NCBI GenBank assembly: GCA_013823625.1
Contig: PNMM01000002.1
Coordinates: forward strand, 248,001 to 312,000
Source: Microbacterium sp.
Lineage (GTDB): Bacteria; Actinomycetota; Actinomycetes; Actinomycetales; Microbacteriaceae
Reading direction: 5' to 3'
DNA length: 64,000 bases
Shown here: in pieces, positions 16,934-25,221 of the stretch
How positions within the stretch are numbered: position 1 is the stretch's first letter
Layout: the number at the start of each line of letters is the position of its first letter
Program-made: the position numbers and the translations under genes
Notes under the pieces: model-generated
What the model was told of the DNA's origin: nothing
Databases searched by the model: none
The model's input: only the letters and a program-made list of their open reading frames with translations

Positions 16934-16998
16934 GGTGCCATTCTTCGCATCTGGTCGACGACTTTCACGGCCAAACGCGAAAAACGGCACCAGACGCG
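16934..16998. repeat. Palindromic extragenic repeat, copy A
   Basis: A 65-base element whose ends pair: GTGCCATTCTTCGC at the left against GCGAAAAACGGCAC at the right. It shares most bases, with no length difference, with the element at 18137-18201. The two copies flank the 17008-17958 gene in the same orientation. It resembles a REP-type palindromic repeat and may also terminate transcription on either strand. Confidence 0.65.
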
Positions 16999-17007
16999 CG
17001 GCAAGCT

Positions 17008-17958
17008 TCACCAGCGCACCCCGATTCGCCGCAGAAGGGCGGCGAGCAGCGGCGCAGACCCAGCCACCGTCCAGTCGCACCGGCCGAAGCCACGCAGTTG
17101 CGAGCGCACCTGGTCTTCGCGAATCTTCTCGTCGTACACAACCTGCTCGACGCTGCGGCCGCTGCGAAACGCCGGGTCGAGGTACTTCGCGCGGCCATCG
17201 AACTCGAGGCCGACATCACTCTCCGGAAAGTAGAAGTCAAGGTCGTACCGCGTGCCATCGGGCATGACGATCGGATGCTGAAGCACCGGTGCCGGAGCCC
17301 CCAGCGCCGCCAACGTCACGCGCACGAGTGACTCGCCCGGGCGGTTCGCTCGCCCGTCGATGAACTGCAGCATGCGTCGGGCACGCGCGAGCCCGCGATG
17401 CTCGACGCTCTCGCGCCAGATGTGCTCGAGTTGCGCGAGCCTGAGGCCGGGCATCCCGCCCGCATCGCGCGGATGCTGGGCGCGCCACAGTGCGGCATCA
17501 CCCACAGCAACGGCCTGGGCGAACGTTCCGACGCGGGCGACGTCGATCACGGTCTCGGCGAGCGACGTCAGTGAAACCCCGTCGAGCTGAGCGGTCGCAG
17601 CGGCGAGAGCGCGGCGGTGCCGCACGAGAGTGCTGGTGCTCTTTCGGTGACTCATCGCCGGTGCGGTCACGTGTACCCGGTCGGGCCACCGGCCGATCAG
17701 CGGCAATCGCCAGAGCGCGGCTGCCGACCAGTGCGACACGGTGTCGTTTGCGGCGAGGCGCTCGCTCGCCGCGAGCACGCGGAGTCGATGCTGGTCATCG
17801 TCATCGAGTGCGTCCCACTCCTCGGCCACAACATGTCGACCCGGAGCAATGCGCACGAGCGAACCGCTCGCCGCCTCCCGATAGCCCCGTGCACGGATGC
17901 CCGAGTCAGCCTCAGCGGCGAGCCGAACGATGAGGCGCCTGAGGTCGTCGGTATGCAC
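17008..17958 (-). CDS. AbiEi/DUF559-like protein with predicted nuclease-fold C-terminus
   Basis: A 316-residue protein. The first 140 residues resemble the AbiEi-type antitoxin/regulator domain common in actinobacteria: a winged-helix-like start, then a segment containing DTVSHWSAAALWRLPLIG, where "SHWSAA" is typical. The C-terminal part (RYDLDFYFPESDVGLEFDGR, then VVYDEKIREDQVR) resembles the DUF559/Vsr-like endonuclease fold, with D-x-D, E-x-D and later acidic and basic residues in order. Many actinobacterial genomes carry several such proteins with no proven function. No AbiEii toxin partner is adjacent. Two related palindromic repeats flank the gene. Confidence 0.65.
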   Translation of the reverse strand: MHTDDLRRLIVRLAAEADSGIRARGYREAASGSLVRIAPGRHVVAEEWDALDDDDQHRLRVLAASERLAANDTVSHWSAAALWRLPLIGRWPDRVHVTAPAMSHRKSTSTLVRHRRALAAATAQLDGVSLTSLAETVIDVARVGTFAQAVAVGDAALWRAQHPRDAGGMPGLRLAQLEHIWRESVEHRGLARARRMLQFIDGRANRPGESLVRVTLAALGAPAPVLQHPIVMPDGTRYDLDFYFPESDVGLEFDGRAKYLDPAFRSGRSVEQVVYDEKIREDQVRSQLRGFGRCDWTVAGSAPLLAALLRRIGVRW

Positions 17959-18136
17959 CGCGCGACGATCTCATGTGCTCAGCACCGTGCGCCGGCTCAC
18001 GTTCGCAGCTGTGGGCCCGCCTCGACCTGGGCCCGAGCGGGAGGAGTGGACGGGGAGCGGTGCCGCGCGAGTCGTGGCGCGCGAGCTGGCGCGTCTGGCG
18101 CCGCAGGTGCGGTGCCGCGCCTGCCATGCCGCGCGA

Positions 18137-18201
18137 GGTGCCGTTCTTCACGGTTGGCCGAGAACGTTCACGACCAAGCGCGAAGAACCGCACCAAACGC
18201 T
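18137..18201. repeat. Palindromic extragenic repeat, copy B
   Basis: The second 65-base copy of the element at 16934-16998, about three quarters identical by eye. Its ends GTGCCGTTCTTC and GAAGAACCGCAC pair, as does an inner TTGGCCG with CGACCAA. Several differences from copy A fall at paired positions and keep the stems. It lies between the AbiEi-like gene and the DUF3027 gene. Confidence 0.65.
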
Positions 18202-18223
18202 GAGGGTGGCGCGCGGCGCGCAG

Positions 18224-18820
18224 CTAGCGCCCCGCGGGCTCGTCGTCGAGATGCAGGTCGATGTCGACTCCGTTGACATCGTCACCGTGCAAGTCGTGCT
18301 CGTCGGCGTGACCGTCGAGATGATCGTCGTCGTCGTCGAGGGCATCCGCCTCGTCGTCGGCAAGGTGCCCGCCGTCGACCTCGTCATCGAAGTCGTCGTC
18401 GTCGTCGTCTTCCTCATCGTCGTCATCGTCATCGTCGTCGGCGTCATCGTCGTCATCGTCGTCGTCGAGGTCGTCGTCGTGCTCGGCATCGGCGACCTGC
18501 TGCGCCAAATAGTCTTCGAGCCGGTCGGCCCACGGCACCCAGTCGGGCGCGACGAGGGCGCCTTCGGCGGGCATGAGCTCGGTCTCGAGCACGCTCGGCT
18601 CGAGTCCGGGGTTGACGGCGATCGAGACGGTCCAGTACCAACCGGGGTAGCCGCCCTGGGTGGTCGAGAAGCGCACGGTCGCGACATCGTCGGCGACGAC
18701 GACATCCCGAAGCGCACCAACATTCGACGGATGCGTGATCTCGCCGAGCGCGTGCCGAGCGACGGGCTCGAGCTCATCGGTGCTGGCCACTGCGGCGGCC
18801 TTCTTGGGGGCGCGCGCCAC
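18224..18820 (-). CDS. DUF3027 protein with extreme poly-aspartate tail
   Basis: A 198-residue protein. The first 110 residues match the DUF3027 pattern of actinobacteria (ARHALGEI, VRFSTTQGGYPGWYW, VSIAVN, APDWVPW, YLAQQVADAE). The last 80 residues are a low-complexity acidic tail with runs of Asp broken by Glu, His and Ala. DUF3027 genes sit beside this class of cold-shock gene in many actinobacteria; here the gap is 6 bases, so they form an operon. The function is unknown. The tail could mimic nucleic acid or bind cations. The GTG start follows the cold-shock stop closely. Confidence 0.8.
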   Translation of the reverse strand: MARAPKKAAAVASTDELEPVARHALGEITHPSNVGALRDVVVADDVATVRFSTTQGGYPGWYWTVSIAVNPGLEPSVLETELMPAEGALVAPDWVPWADRLEDYLAQQVADAEHDDDLDDDDDDDDADDDDDDDDEEDDDDDDFDDEVDGGHLADDEADALDDDDDHLDGHADEHDLHGDDVNGVDIDLHLDDEPAGR

Positions 18821-18826
18821 GGGCGG

Positions 18827-19207
18827 TTAGCCCTCCAGGTCGTCGGCGACGCGACGCAGCACGGCGGCGATCTTCTTGCCGTGCTCGCCGTCGGGGTAGC
18901 GCCCGCGCTTGAGGTTCGAGCCGATGCCGTCGAGCAGCTTGACGAGGTCTTCGATGATGATCGACATGTCGTCAGCCGACTTGCGGTTGGCGCGAGCGAG
19001 CGAGGGCTTGGCGTCGAGAATGCGCACCGAGAGCGCTTGCGCCCCGCGCTTTCCGTCGGCGATGCCGAACTCGAGCTTGGTGCCTGCCTTGACGACAGCA
19101 CCTTCGGGCAGCGCAGAGGCGTGCAAGAAGACTTCGTCACCCTCATCGCTCGCGATGAAGCCGAAGCCCTTTTCTTGGTCGTAGAACTTGACCTTGCCGG
19201 TAGGCAT
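18827..19207 (-). CDS. Cold-shock domain protein with C-terminal extension
   Basis: A 126-residue protein. Residues 1-65 form a cold-shock domain with the RNA-binding motifs GKVKFYDQEKGFGFI (RNP1) and EVFLHAS (RNP2). A helical extension of about 55 residues (from SLARANRKSADD) doubles the size of a normal Csp and is conserved in the actinobacterial form of this gene. It likely binds single-stranded RNA or DNA. The ATG at 19207 has GAGGAG upstream; an earlier in-frame ATG is less likely. It is co-transcribed with the DUF3027 gene. Confidence 0.85.
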   Translation of the reverse strand: MPTGKVKFYDQEKGFGFIASDEGDEVFLHASALPEGAVVKAGTKLEFGIADGKRGAQALSVRILDAKPSLARANRKSADDMSIIIEDLVKLLDGIGSNLKRGRYPDGEHGKKIAAVLRRVADDLEG

Positions 19208-19323
19208 GCGTGCACTCCTCAATTGGTGGTCCAGCCTCTGAGGATACCTGCGATCGGCCCCGAACGCCCTGCCCCTGCGACAGGGGGTACGGCGAGGTCT
19301 GAGATCGACCCTATTCTTGACGT

Positions 19324-19596
19324 ATGCCCGAAGAGTCGTTCGTCATGAACAGTCGCGTTGAGCGTTCGCTCGCGTACATGGTGGCCGCCATCATTCTGCT
19401 GAGTATCGGCAGCCTCTTCGCCGTGCTCGTGGGCGTTAACTCGGGCCTCGCGGGCGATGACTTCACGCAGGGCGTGTGGCCGACCGTCGTGATTCTGCCG
19501 CTCATCGGTTTGCCGATTGGCTTCGTGCTCATCATCGTGCTGCTTGTCGTCAGCGCTGTGCGCCGGGGGCGAGCGGCGACGGATGCCAGCAACTAG
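19324..19596 (+). CDS. Small two-helix membrane protein
   Basis: A 90-residue protein with two predicted membrane segments (about residues 18-38 and 52-78), a short acidic outer loop (LAGDDFTQG) and a basic cytosolic RRGRAA end. I do not recognise a named family. Its last codons overlap the start of the helicase-associated gene by 14 bases, so the two are probably co-translated. It is divergent from the cold-shock operon. Confidence 0.7.
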   Translation: MPEESFVMNSRVERSLAYMVAAIILLSIGSLFAVLVGVNSGLAGDDFTQGVWPTVVILPLIGLPIGFVLIIVLLVVSAVRRGRAATDASN

Positions 19597-21442
19597 CGCC
19601 GCTTCTCTCGCACTCGCGGCGCGGCTTCGCGACCTTGACGATGCTGTCGTCGCGCGCGTCATTCGTGAGCGCGGCATCTCGGCGGCCTCGCTGCGCGATG
19701 TCTTTGACCTCGCCGAGGCGTTGCTCGACCCGGCCGCTCTGGCTCTCGCTCTCTCGGGTCTGACGCGGCGCGCACTCGCCGCACTCGCCACGGCCGCCGA
19801 GTTTGGCGAAGGCGCGACCCCCGCCGAGCTCGCCGCCCGACTCGATCGCTCGCCCGACGAGGTTCTGCACGATCTGCACCCGGCGATGGATGCCCTGCTG
19901 TGCGATCGCACCGACACTCACGTGGTCGTCTGGCCGGCCGTTGCCGCCGAGCTCGCCGCGTGGCCCGCGCGCGGCCTGCCGAGCGCTGAGGCGCTGCGGT
20001 CTGACGCCGCGCCGCCAACGCTCACCGCTGTGGACGATGCCGACCGCCGCTTTCTCGACCGCGGTGCAGCCGAGCGTGCCTTCACGACGACCACGGCCGT
20101 GACCGAGGTCGTACTCGCACTCGGCGAGACTCCGGGGCGGCTGCTCGCGCGCGGTGGTCTGTCGTTGCCCGATGCCAAGCGGCTTGCCGCTGCGGCGGGG
20201 TGTTCGCTCGACGAGGTGCCGACTCTCACCGATCTTGCCGCGCTCGCGGGGCTCATCGACGACGATGCCGGTTCGACGCGCTCGACGGAGCTCGGCGACG
20301 CGTGGCGCCGAGGCACTCTCGCCGAACGCTGGAGCACGCTCGCTGAAGCGTGGCGCGCGGCGTTGCCGCCCGAACTCGTGAGTCTGCTCGCCGAGCGCGC
20401 CGACTCACGGTGGGGGTCAGGGCTCGCCGACTTCGTCCAGTGGCTGTATCCCGCGGGCGGCGAGCCGTTGCTCGCGCGCCTCAACCGTCGAGGTGTGCAG
20501 GCGGATCGGTTGGGCATCGCCGTCGACGGTCGGCCGAGCTCGTTTGGCCGCGCGCTCGTCGTGAGCGACGCATCCACCGCCGCGGGCGTGCTCGCGCCGC
20601 TCGTGCCGGCCGAAGTTACGCAGGTGTACGTGCAGCACGACCTCACCATTGTGTCGCCCGGCCCCCTCGCGGGCGCGATCGATGAACAATTGCGTCGAGT
20701 CGCTGAGGTCGAGAGCTCGGGCCTCGCGGGCCGGTATCGCATCACGGCCGAGAGCGTCACGCGCGCGATTGCCATGGGCGACACGGCCGACGGCCTCACC
20801 GCGTTTCTCTCGAGCATCTCGCTTTCGGGGGTTCCCCAACCGCTCGCCTACCTCATCACTGAAACCGCCCGACGCTACGGCGCCGTGCGCGTGGGAGCTC
20901 TCGACCACCACGAGTCTGCCGAACTCAGCGCGCGCACCTCGGTGCGCTGCGATGACCCACTGCTCATCGAGGCGATGCTGGTCGACGCCGCCACGTCGAC
21001 GCTCGCGCTGCGACGCGTCGGCCCCCAGCGAGCGGTCAGCCGCTTCGACCCCGCGGTCGTGTTGTGGACGCTCATCGACGCGCGGTACCCCGCGGCAGCC
21101 GACGAGGGCACGATCACGCCCGAGCGTCCGGGCCGCACGCGCAGCCGCCCGTCGCCCGTCGTTGTCGATGACTCGGTGGCGGCGGCGGTCGCGCGCATCC
21201 GCAGTGGGTCAACCGTGGGAATCGACGGCGACTCGGCGTGGGTGGCCCGGCAGTGGGAACTCGCGCTGCGCGGCAAACTCTCGTTGCGCGCCACCGTGCA
21301 GTTGCCCGACGGCAGCCAGCGCTCGTTCGACCTCGAGCCCACGGGCATCGCCGCGGGGCGTGTGCGCGGGCGCGACAAGGCCGCCGACATCGAGCGCACA
21401 CTGCCGGTCGCGAGCATTACGGCGCTCGAGCCGCTCGAGTAG
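19583..21442 (+). CDS. Helicase-associated domain protein, XPB helicase partner
   Basis: A 619-residue protein rich in Ala, Leu and Arg. The C-terminal third (from about residue 330, including VYVQHDLTIVSPGPL and YRITAESVTRAIAMGDTAD) corresponds to the helicase XPB/Ssl2 N-terminal-like domain annotated as 'helicase-associated'. The N-terminal part is helical with winged-helix-like segments. In actinobacteria this gene sits directly before the XPB-type helicase gene, and a joint role in DNA repair is presumed but unproven. The ATG at 19583 overlaps the preceding stop; longer frames are less likely. Confidence 0.8.
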   Translation: MPATSAASLALAARLRDLDDAVVARVIRERGISAASLRDVFDLAEALLDPAALALALSGLTRRALAALATAAEFGEGATPAELAARLDRSPDEVLHDLHPAMDALLCDRTDTHVVVWPAVAAELAAWPARGLPSAEALRSDAAPPTLTAVDDADRRFLDRGAAERAFTTTTAVTEVVLALGETPGRLLARGGLSLPDAKRLAAAAGCSLDEVPTLTDLAALAGLIDDDAGSTRSTELGDAWRRGTLAERWSTLAEAWRAALPPELVSLLAERADSRWGSGLADFVQWLYPAGGEPLLARLNRRGVQADRLGIAVDGRPSSFGRALVVSDASTAAGVLAPLVPAEVTQVYVQHDLTIVSPGPLAGAIDEQLRRVAEVESSGLAGRYRITAESVTRAIAMGDTADGLTAFLSSISLSGVPQPLAYLITETARRYGAVRVGALDHHESAELSARTSVRCDDPLLIEAMLVDAATSTLALRRVGPQRAVSRFDPAVVLWTLIDARYPAAADEGTITPERPGRTRSRPSPVVVDDSVAAAVARIRSGSTVGIDGDSAWVARQWELALRGKLSLRATVQLPDGSQRSFDLEPTGIAAGRVRGRDKAADIERTLPVASITALEPLE

Positions 21443-21546
21443 CGAGCACTTCGACCCCGCCACAGCGCGGGCCTGACGGCTCACCACGCCGCCACCGCTC
21501 ACAGCTGCACCGCCGCTCTCAGCCGCTCCGCCTAGACTGGCCCGTT

Positions 21547-23190
21547 ATGAATCCCGACGGGCCCCTCATCGTTCAGAGCGACCGCACTGTGCTGCTCGAG
21601 GTAGCCAACCCGCGGGCGAATGAGGCCCGCCACGCTCTCGCAGTGTTCGCTGAACTCGAGCGCGCGCCCGAGCACGTGCACACCTACCGCATCACGCGAC
21701 TCGGTCTCTGGAACGCCCGCGCCGCCGGCCACGAAGCCGACGAGATGCTCGCCGTGCTCGAGAAGTACGCCAAGTTTCCGGTGCCGCAGTCGGTGTCGAT
21801 CGACATCACCGAGACGGTGGGGCGCTACGGCCGCTTGATCATCGTGCGCAACGAAGAAGGCACGCTCGTGCTGCGGTCGACGGATGCTGCGGTGCTCACC
21901 GAGATCGCCGCCAACAAGAAGGTGGCCCCGCTGCTCACGCGGCGCATCGACCACTCGGCGTTCGAGTTGGCACCCTGGGCGCGTGGCCAGGTGAAGCAAG
22001 AGCTCGTGAAGATCGGCTGGCCGGCCGAAGACCTCGCGGGTTACACCCCGGGCACGCCGCACCAGATTGACCTCGATCTCGCCGAGTGGGGACTGCGGCC
22101 CTACCAGCAGCAGGCGATCGACCAGTTCTTCGAGGGCGGGTCGGGCGTCGTCGTGCTGCCCTGTGGCGCGGGCAAGACGCTCGTGGGGGCGGGAGCCATG
22201 GCGCAGGCCGACACGACGACCCTCATTCTCGTGACGAACACGGTCTCGGCCCGACAGTGGCGGGCCGAGCTGCTCGCGCGCACGAGCCTGACAGAAGACG
22301 AGATCGGCGAGTACTCGGGCCAGGTCAAAGAGATTAAGCCCGTCACGATCGCCACCTACCAAATCCTCACCGCCAAGCGAAAAGGCGAGTACGCCCACCT
22401 CGCGCTGCTCGACGCTCTCGACTGGGGCCTCATCGTCTACGACGAAGTGCACTTGCTGCCCGCGCCCGTGTTCAAGCTCACGGCAGAACTGCAGGCCCGC
22501 CGCCGCCTGGGCCTCACGGCCACGCTCGTGCGCGAAGACGGCCGCGAGAGCGACGTCTTCAGCCTCATCGGCCCCAAGCGATTCGATGCGCCCTGGAAAG
22601 AGATCGAGGCGCAGGGCTACATCTCCCCCGCGAGCTGCTTTGAGGTGCGCATCGACCTGCCCCCGACCGAGCGACTCGAGTACGCGGCGAGCGCCGATGA
22701 CCAGCGCTACCGACTCGCGGCGACGGCACCCGCCAAGCTCGGGGTCGTGCAGCGCCTGGTGAAGCAGCACGAGGGCGAGCGCATCCTGATCATCGGGCAA
22801 TACCTCGACCAGATCGACGAGCTCAGCGAGGCCCTCGGCGTGCCCCAGCTGACGGGTGCGACGCCCGTCGACGAGCGCGAGCGACTATTTCAGGAGTTTC
22901 GGGATGGCCGCACGCCCGTACTCGTCGTCTCGAAGGTCGCCAACTTCTCGGTCGACTTGCCCGAAGCCACGGTCGCGATTCAGGTGTCGGGTTCGTTCGG
23001 CTCACGCCAAGAAGAAGCTCAGAGGCTCGGGCGTCTGTTGCGGCCCAAGCAAAGCGGAATCCCCGCGAGCTTCTACACGCTCGTCGCGCGCGACACCGTC
23101 GATCAAGACTTCGCGCAAAACCGCCAGCGGTTCTTGGCCGAGCAGGGCTACAGCTACACGATCCTCGACGCTGACCAGATTGCGGCGTAA
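21547..23190 (+). CDS. XPB/Rad25-type DNA repair helicase
   Basis: A 547-residue superfamily 2 helicase. An N-terminal XPB-like domain (residues 1-170) is followed by RPYQQQAIDQF (Q-motif region), Walker A LPCGAGKT, motif II DEVH in VYDEVHLLP, motif III LTAT, and a C-terminal RecA lobe with VVSKVANFSVDLPEA and QEEAQRLGRLLRP (motif VI). It resembles the bacterial XPB homologue that unwinds DNA 3'-5' and is thought to act in nucleotide excision repair or transcription. Its partner is the preceding helicase-associated gene. The start is the ATG at 21547; upstream in-frame sequence lies inside the previous gene. Confidence 0.92.
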   Translation: MNPDGPLIVQSDRTVLLEVANPRANEARHALAVFAELERAPEHVHTYRITRLGLWNARAAGHEADEMLAVLEKYAKFPVPQSVSIDITETVGRYGRLIIVRNEEGTLVLRSTDAAVLTEIAANKKVAPLLTRRIDHSAFELAPWARGQVKQELVKIGWPAEDLAGYTPGTPHQIDLDLAEWGLRPYQQQAIDQFFEGGSGVVVLPCGAGKTLVGAGAMAQADTTTLILVTNTVSARQWRAELLARTSLTEDEIGEYSGQVKEIKPVTIATYQILTAKRKGEYAHLALLDALDWGLIVYDEVHLLPAPVFKLTAELQARRRLGLTATLVREDGRESDVFSLIGPKRFDAPWKEIEAQGYISPASCFEVRIDLPPTERLEYAASADDQRYRLAATAPAKLGVVQRLVKQHEGERILIIGQYLDQIDELSEALGVPQLTGATPVDERERLFQEFRDGRTPVLVVSKVANFSVDLPEATVAIQVSGSFGSRQEEAQRLGRLLRPKQSGIPASFYTLVARDTVDQDFAQNRQRFLAEQGYSYTILDADQIAA

Positions 23191-23220
23191 GTCGCGCCGC
23201 TCAGCGACAGCCGGGCGGCT

Positions 23221-24366
23221 TTAGCGTGTGGTCACGCGGCGTCGCAGGCCCACGAGCAGGGCACCTGCGGCGAGGAGCAGCAACGCTCCGCCCAACCCCG
23301 GCGCCACGTCGGTCGCGACGCCCGTTGCGGCGAGCTGCGGCCCTGCCACGGTGAACGGGAACGCCGCGATCGCCGAGTCAATGCCGTTGAACGACGACAC
23401 CACAGTGATGACGTGATTTCCCGGCGCAAGATTGCTCGGAACCACGACATCGATGACGAAACCGAATCCGGGTCCGGGTGCAGCAGCCGGCGAACCGGCA
23501 ACGGGCACGCCGTCGAGCAACACCGCGTACTCAGACACCACCGCGGGCTGGATCGCGTTAGCGGTGATCGTCACCGTTGTACCCGGAGCCGGGGTTCGAT
23601 TCACCTCGATCGTTCCCGTGATCGGGATCACTCCGCCACCGTTGCTGTTGCCGGTACCGGTGCCGTCGCGCAGCGCGACACCGCCCGAGCACGAAATCGA
23701 CGAGGCCGACGACGCTTGACCCGACCAGATCGTGTATCGCCCGGTTGCTCCCGCCGCCAGGGTTCCGGTAATGGGAGTCACGGTCGAGCCCGAGGGTGTG
23801 AAAAACAACTCGCCTTGCATCGAGTCGAACGTGACGGTCGCATTCGAGTTATTGGTGATAACGCAACGTGCGGCCGTCGCACCGCGAAGAGGCACGCTTG
23901 TTGACGAGCCATCGACCCACGACCCCGCGGCATCCTGCCACTCGACGGTGATGCTCGGCGCAGTGTTGGTGACGGCGAAAACGGTTCCTGTGTAGTCGAC
24001 CGTCGACGGCCCACCGGTGAATCGCACCGTGACCGGAGTTGCACCCGGGGCGAACAGACCCCCGCTGGACATCACGCATGAGGAGCTCGCCGACGTGATG
24101 GTGCAGTTAGTGAGCTCGGTGGCGCCCTGTCGCAGCGAAACGTTGACGTCGAAGGCGAGCGTGGAGCCCAAGAGCGCGACGATCGTTCCGCCCGAGAGAG
24201 GAACATGCGCTGTTGAACCGAGCACGTCTTCTGACGTGAGCGGCGTGAACACGCGAATGGTCGTACCGTACAGACTCTCTGTCGCCGCCTGAGCGGGCGC
24301 AGCGACCATGACCGTGGCGCCGAGACTCACGGCAGCAACAAGGGCGAGGGACGAAAAACGACGCAT
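23221..24366 (-). CDS. Secreted wall-anchored surface protein with LAxTG sorting signal
   Basis: A 381-residue protein. A typical signal peptide (MRRFSSLALVAAVSLGATVM, cut near AQA) leads to a Ser/Thr/Gly-rich beta-sandwich region of about 300 residues with a few Cys. A C-terminal sorting signal follows: LAATG at about 345-349, a hydrophobic helix and a basic RRRVTTR tail. LAxTG is the form recognised by class E sortases of high-GC actinobacteria. It probably ends up covalently linked to peptidoglycan. The binding partner is unknown. No sortase gene is in the window. Confidence 0.8.
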   Translation of the reverse strand: MRRFSSLALVAAVSLGATVMVAAPAQAATESLYGTTIRVFTPLTSEDVLGSTAHVPLSGGTIVALLGSTLAFDVNVSLRQGATELTNCTITSASSSCVMSSGGLFAPGATPVTVRFTGGPSTVDYTGTVFAVTNTAPSITVEWQDAAGSWVDGSSTSVPLRGATAARCVITNNSNATVTFDSMQGELFFTPSGSTVTPITGTLAAGATGRYTIWSGQASSASSISCSGGVALRDGTGTGNSNGGGVIPITGTIEVNRTPAPGTTVTITANAIQPAVVSEYAVLLDGVPVAGSPAAAPGPGFGFVIDVVVPSNLAPGNHVITVVSSFNGIDSAIAAFPFTVAGPQLAATGVATDVAPGLGGALLLLAAGALLVGLRRRVTTR

Positions 24367-24437
24367 GAATACAGCTTATGGTGATGCCTTCTCAGACGCG
24401 ACTACCCGTCGCTCTTTTCTGCGAGCAGGCGTGCTGA

Positions 24438-25136
24438 TCACCGCTCGACGGCGGCCCGGATGCTGCGCGCCAGCTCGGCCGGCCGCGTGAACTGCGGCCA
24501 GTGGCCGGTGGGTAGCTCGACAAGCTCGAGGTGCTGCATGCCGGCTACTTCTGCCGCCCACTCGCGCTCGTTGCCGATCGCTTGCTGCACAAGCGCCGCC
24601 GGAAATTGGCACGCAATGATCGTGACGGGCACGGCGAAGCGTGCCTCGTTGTCGAGCTGCGTCGGCTCATGCGCGACGCCCTTCGGCTCAGGCACCGCAA
24701 TCGCGCGAAAGTGGGCGCGCAACTCGTCCTCGAGATCGATGAGGTCTTCGGGTTCGAACACCGACCAGTCGGGCAGCGGCACGGCGTCGCCCTCGACGGG
24801 CAACTCGTCGTTGATCACGCTGCCGGAGGGCATGGGTATCGCGTCGACGAACACGACGCGCGCGATGCGGTCGGGCCGGGCATCGGTGACGGCCCACGCG
24901 ATGGTTCCGCCGCCGGAGTGCCCGACGAGCACCACGGGCTCGTCGATGGCATCGACGATCTCGAGCACCGCATCCACGTGCGTGCGCAGCCCGATGCCCG
25001 CGAGGTCGGTGTCGCCCGAGCGCTTGCCGGGCAGCGTCACGGCCGTGACCGCGTGACCCGCTGCCTCGAGATCGGCGGCGATGCCACCCCACGAGTCGCC
25101 GTCGAGCCAGAAGCCAGGAATCAGGATGATCTGCAT
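24438..25136 (-). CDS. Alpha/beta fold hydrolase
   Basis: A 232-residue protein with LIPGFWLDGDSW at the N-terminus (oxyanion region), the nucleophile elbow LVGHSGGG near residue 95, a VDAIPMP loop and a C-terminal TGHWPQ with the catalytic His. The layout is that of small cytosolic alpha/beta hydrolases such as esterases. The exact substrate is unknown. It stands alone, divergent from the two-component system. Confidence 0.82.
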   Translation of the reverse strand: MQIILIPGFWLDGDSWGGIAADLEAAGHAVTAVTLPGKRSGDTDLAGIGLRTHVDAVLEIVDAIDEPVVLVGHSGGGTIAWAVTDARPDRIARVVFVDAIPMPSGSVINDELPVEGDAVPLPDWSVFEPEDLIDLEDELRAHFRAIAVPEPKGVAHEPTQLDNEARFAVPVTIIACQFPAALVQQAIGNEREWAAEVAGMQHLELVELPTGHWPQFTRPAELARSIRAAVER

Positions 25137-25181
25137 AGCCGAACGCTAGTGGCCCGCACCGATATTGCGACAGGCCCAGGG

Positions 25182-25198
25182 CTTTCAGCAAACTTTCA
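25182..25198 (+). promoter_or_regulatory. Candidate response-regulator direct repeat
   Basis: CTTTCA occurs twice with starts 11 bases apart (25182 and 25193), about one helical turn, just upstream of the OmpR-family regulator start at 25222. OmpR/PhoB-type dimers bind such tandem half-sites, so autoregulation is plausible. The match is short and could be chance. Confidence 0.35.
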
Positions 25199-25221
25199 CG
25201 AAAAGCCCAGATACTGGGTGC

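Noticed and set aside
17897-19348. Plus-strand open frame with long Val/Ile runs
   Set aside because: Mirror image of the Asp-coding repeat of the DUF3027 gene; not a membrane protein.
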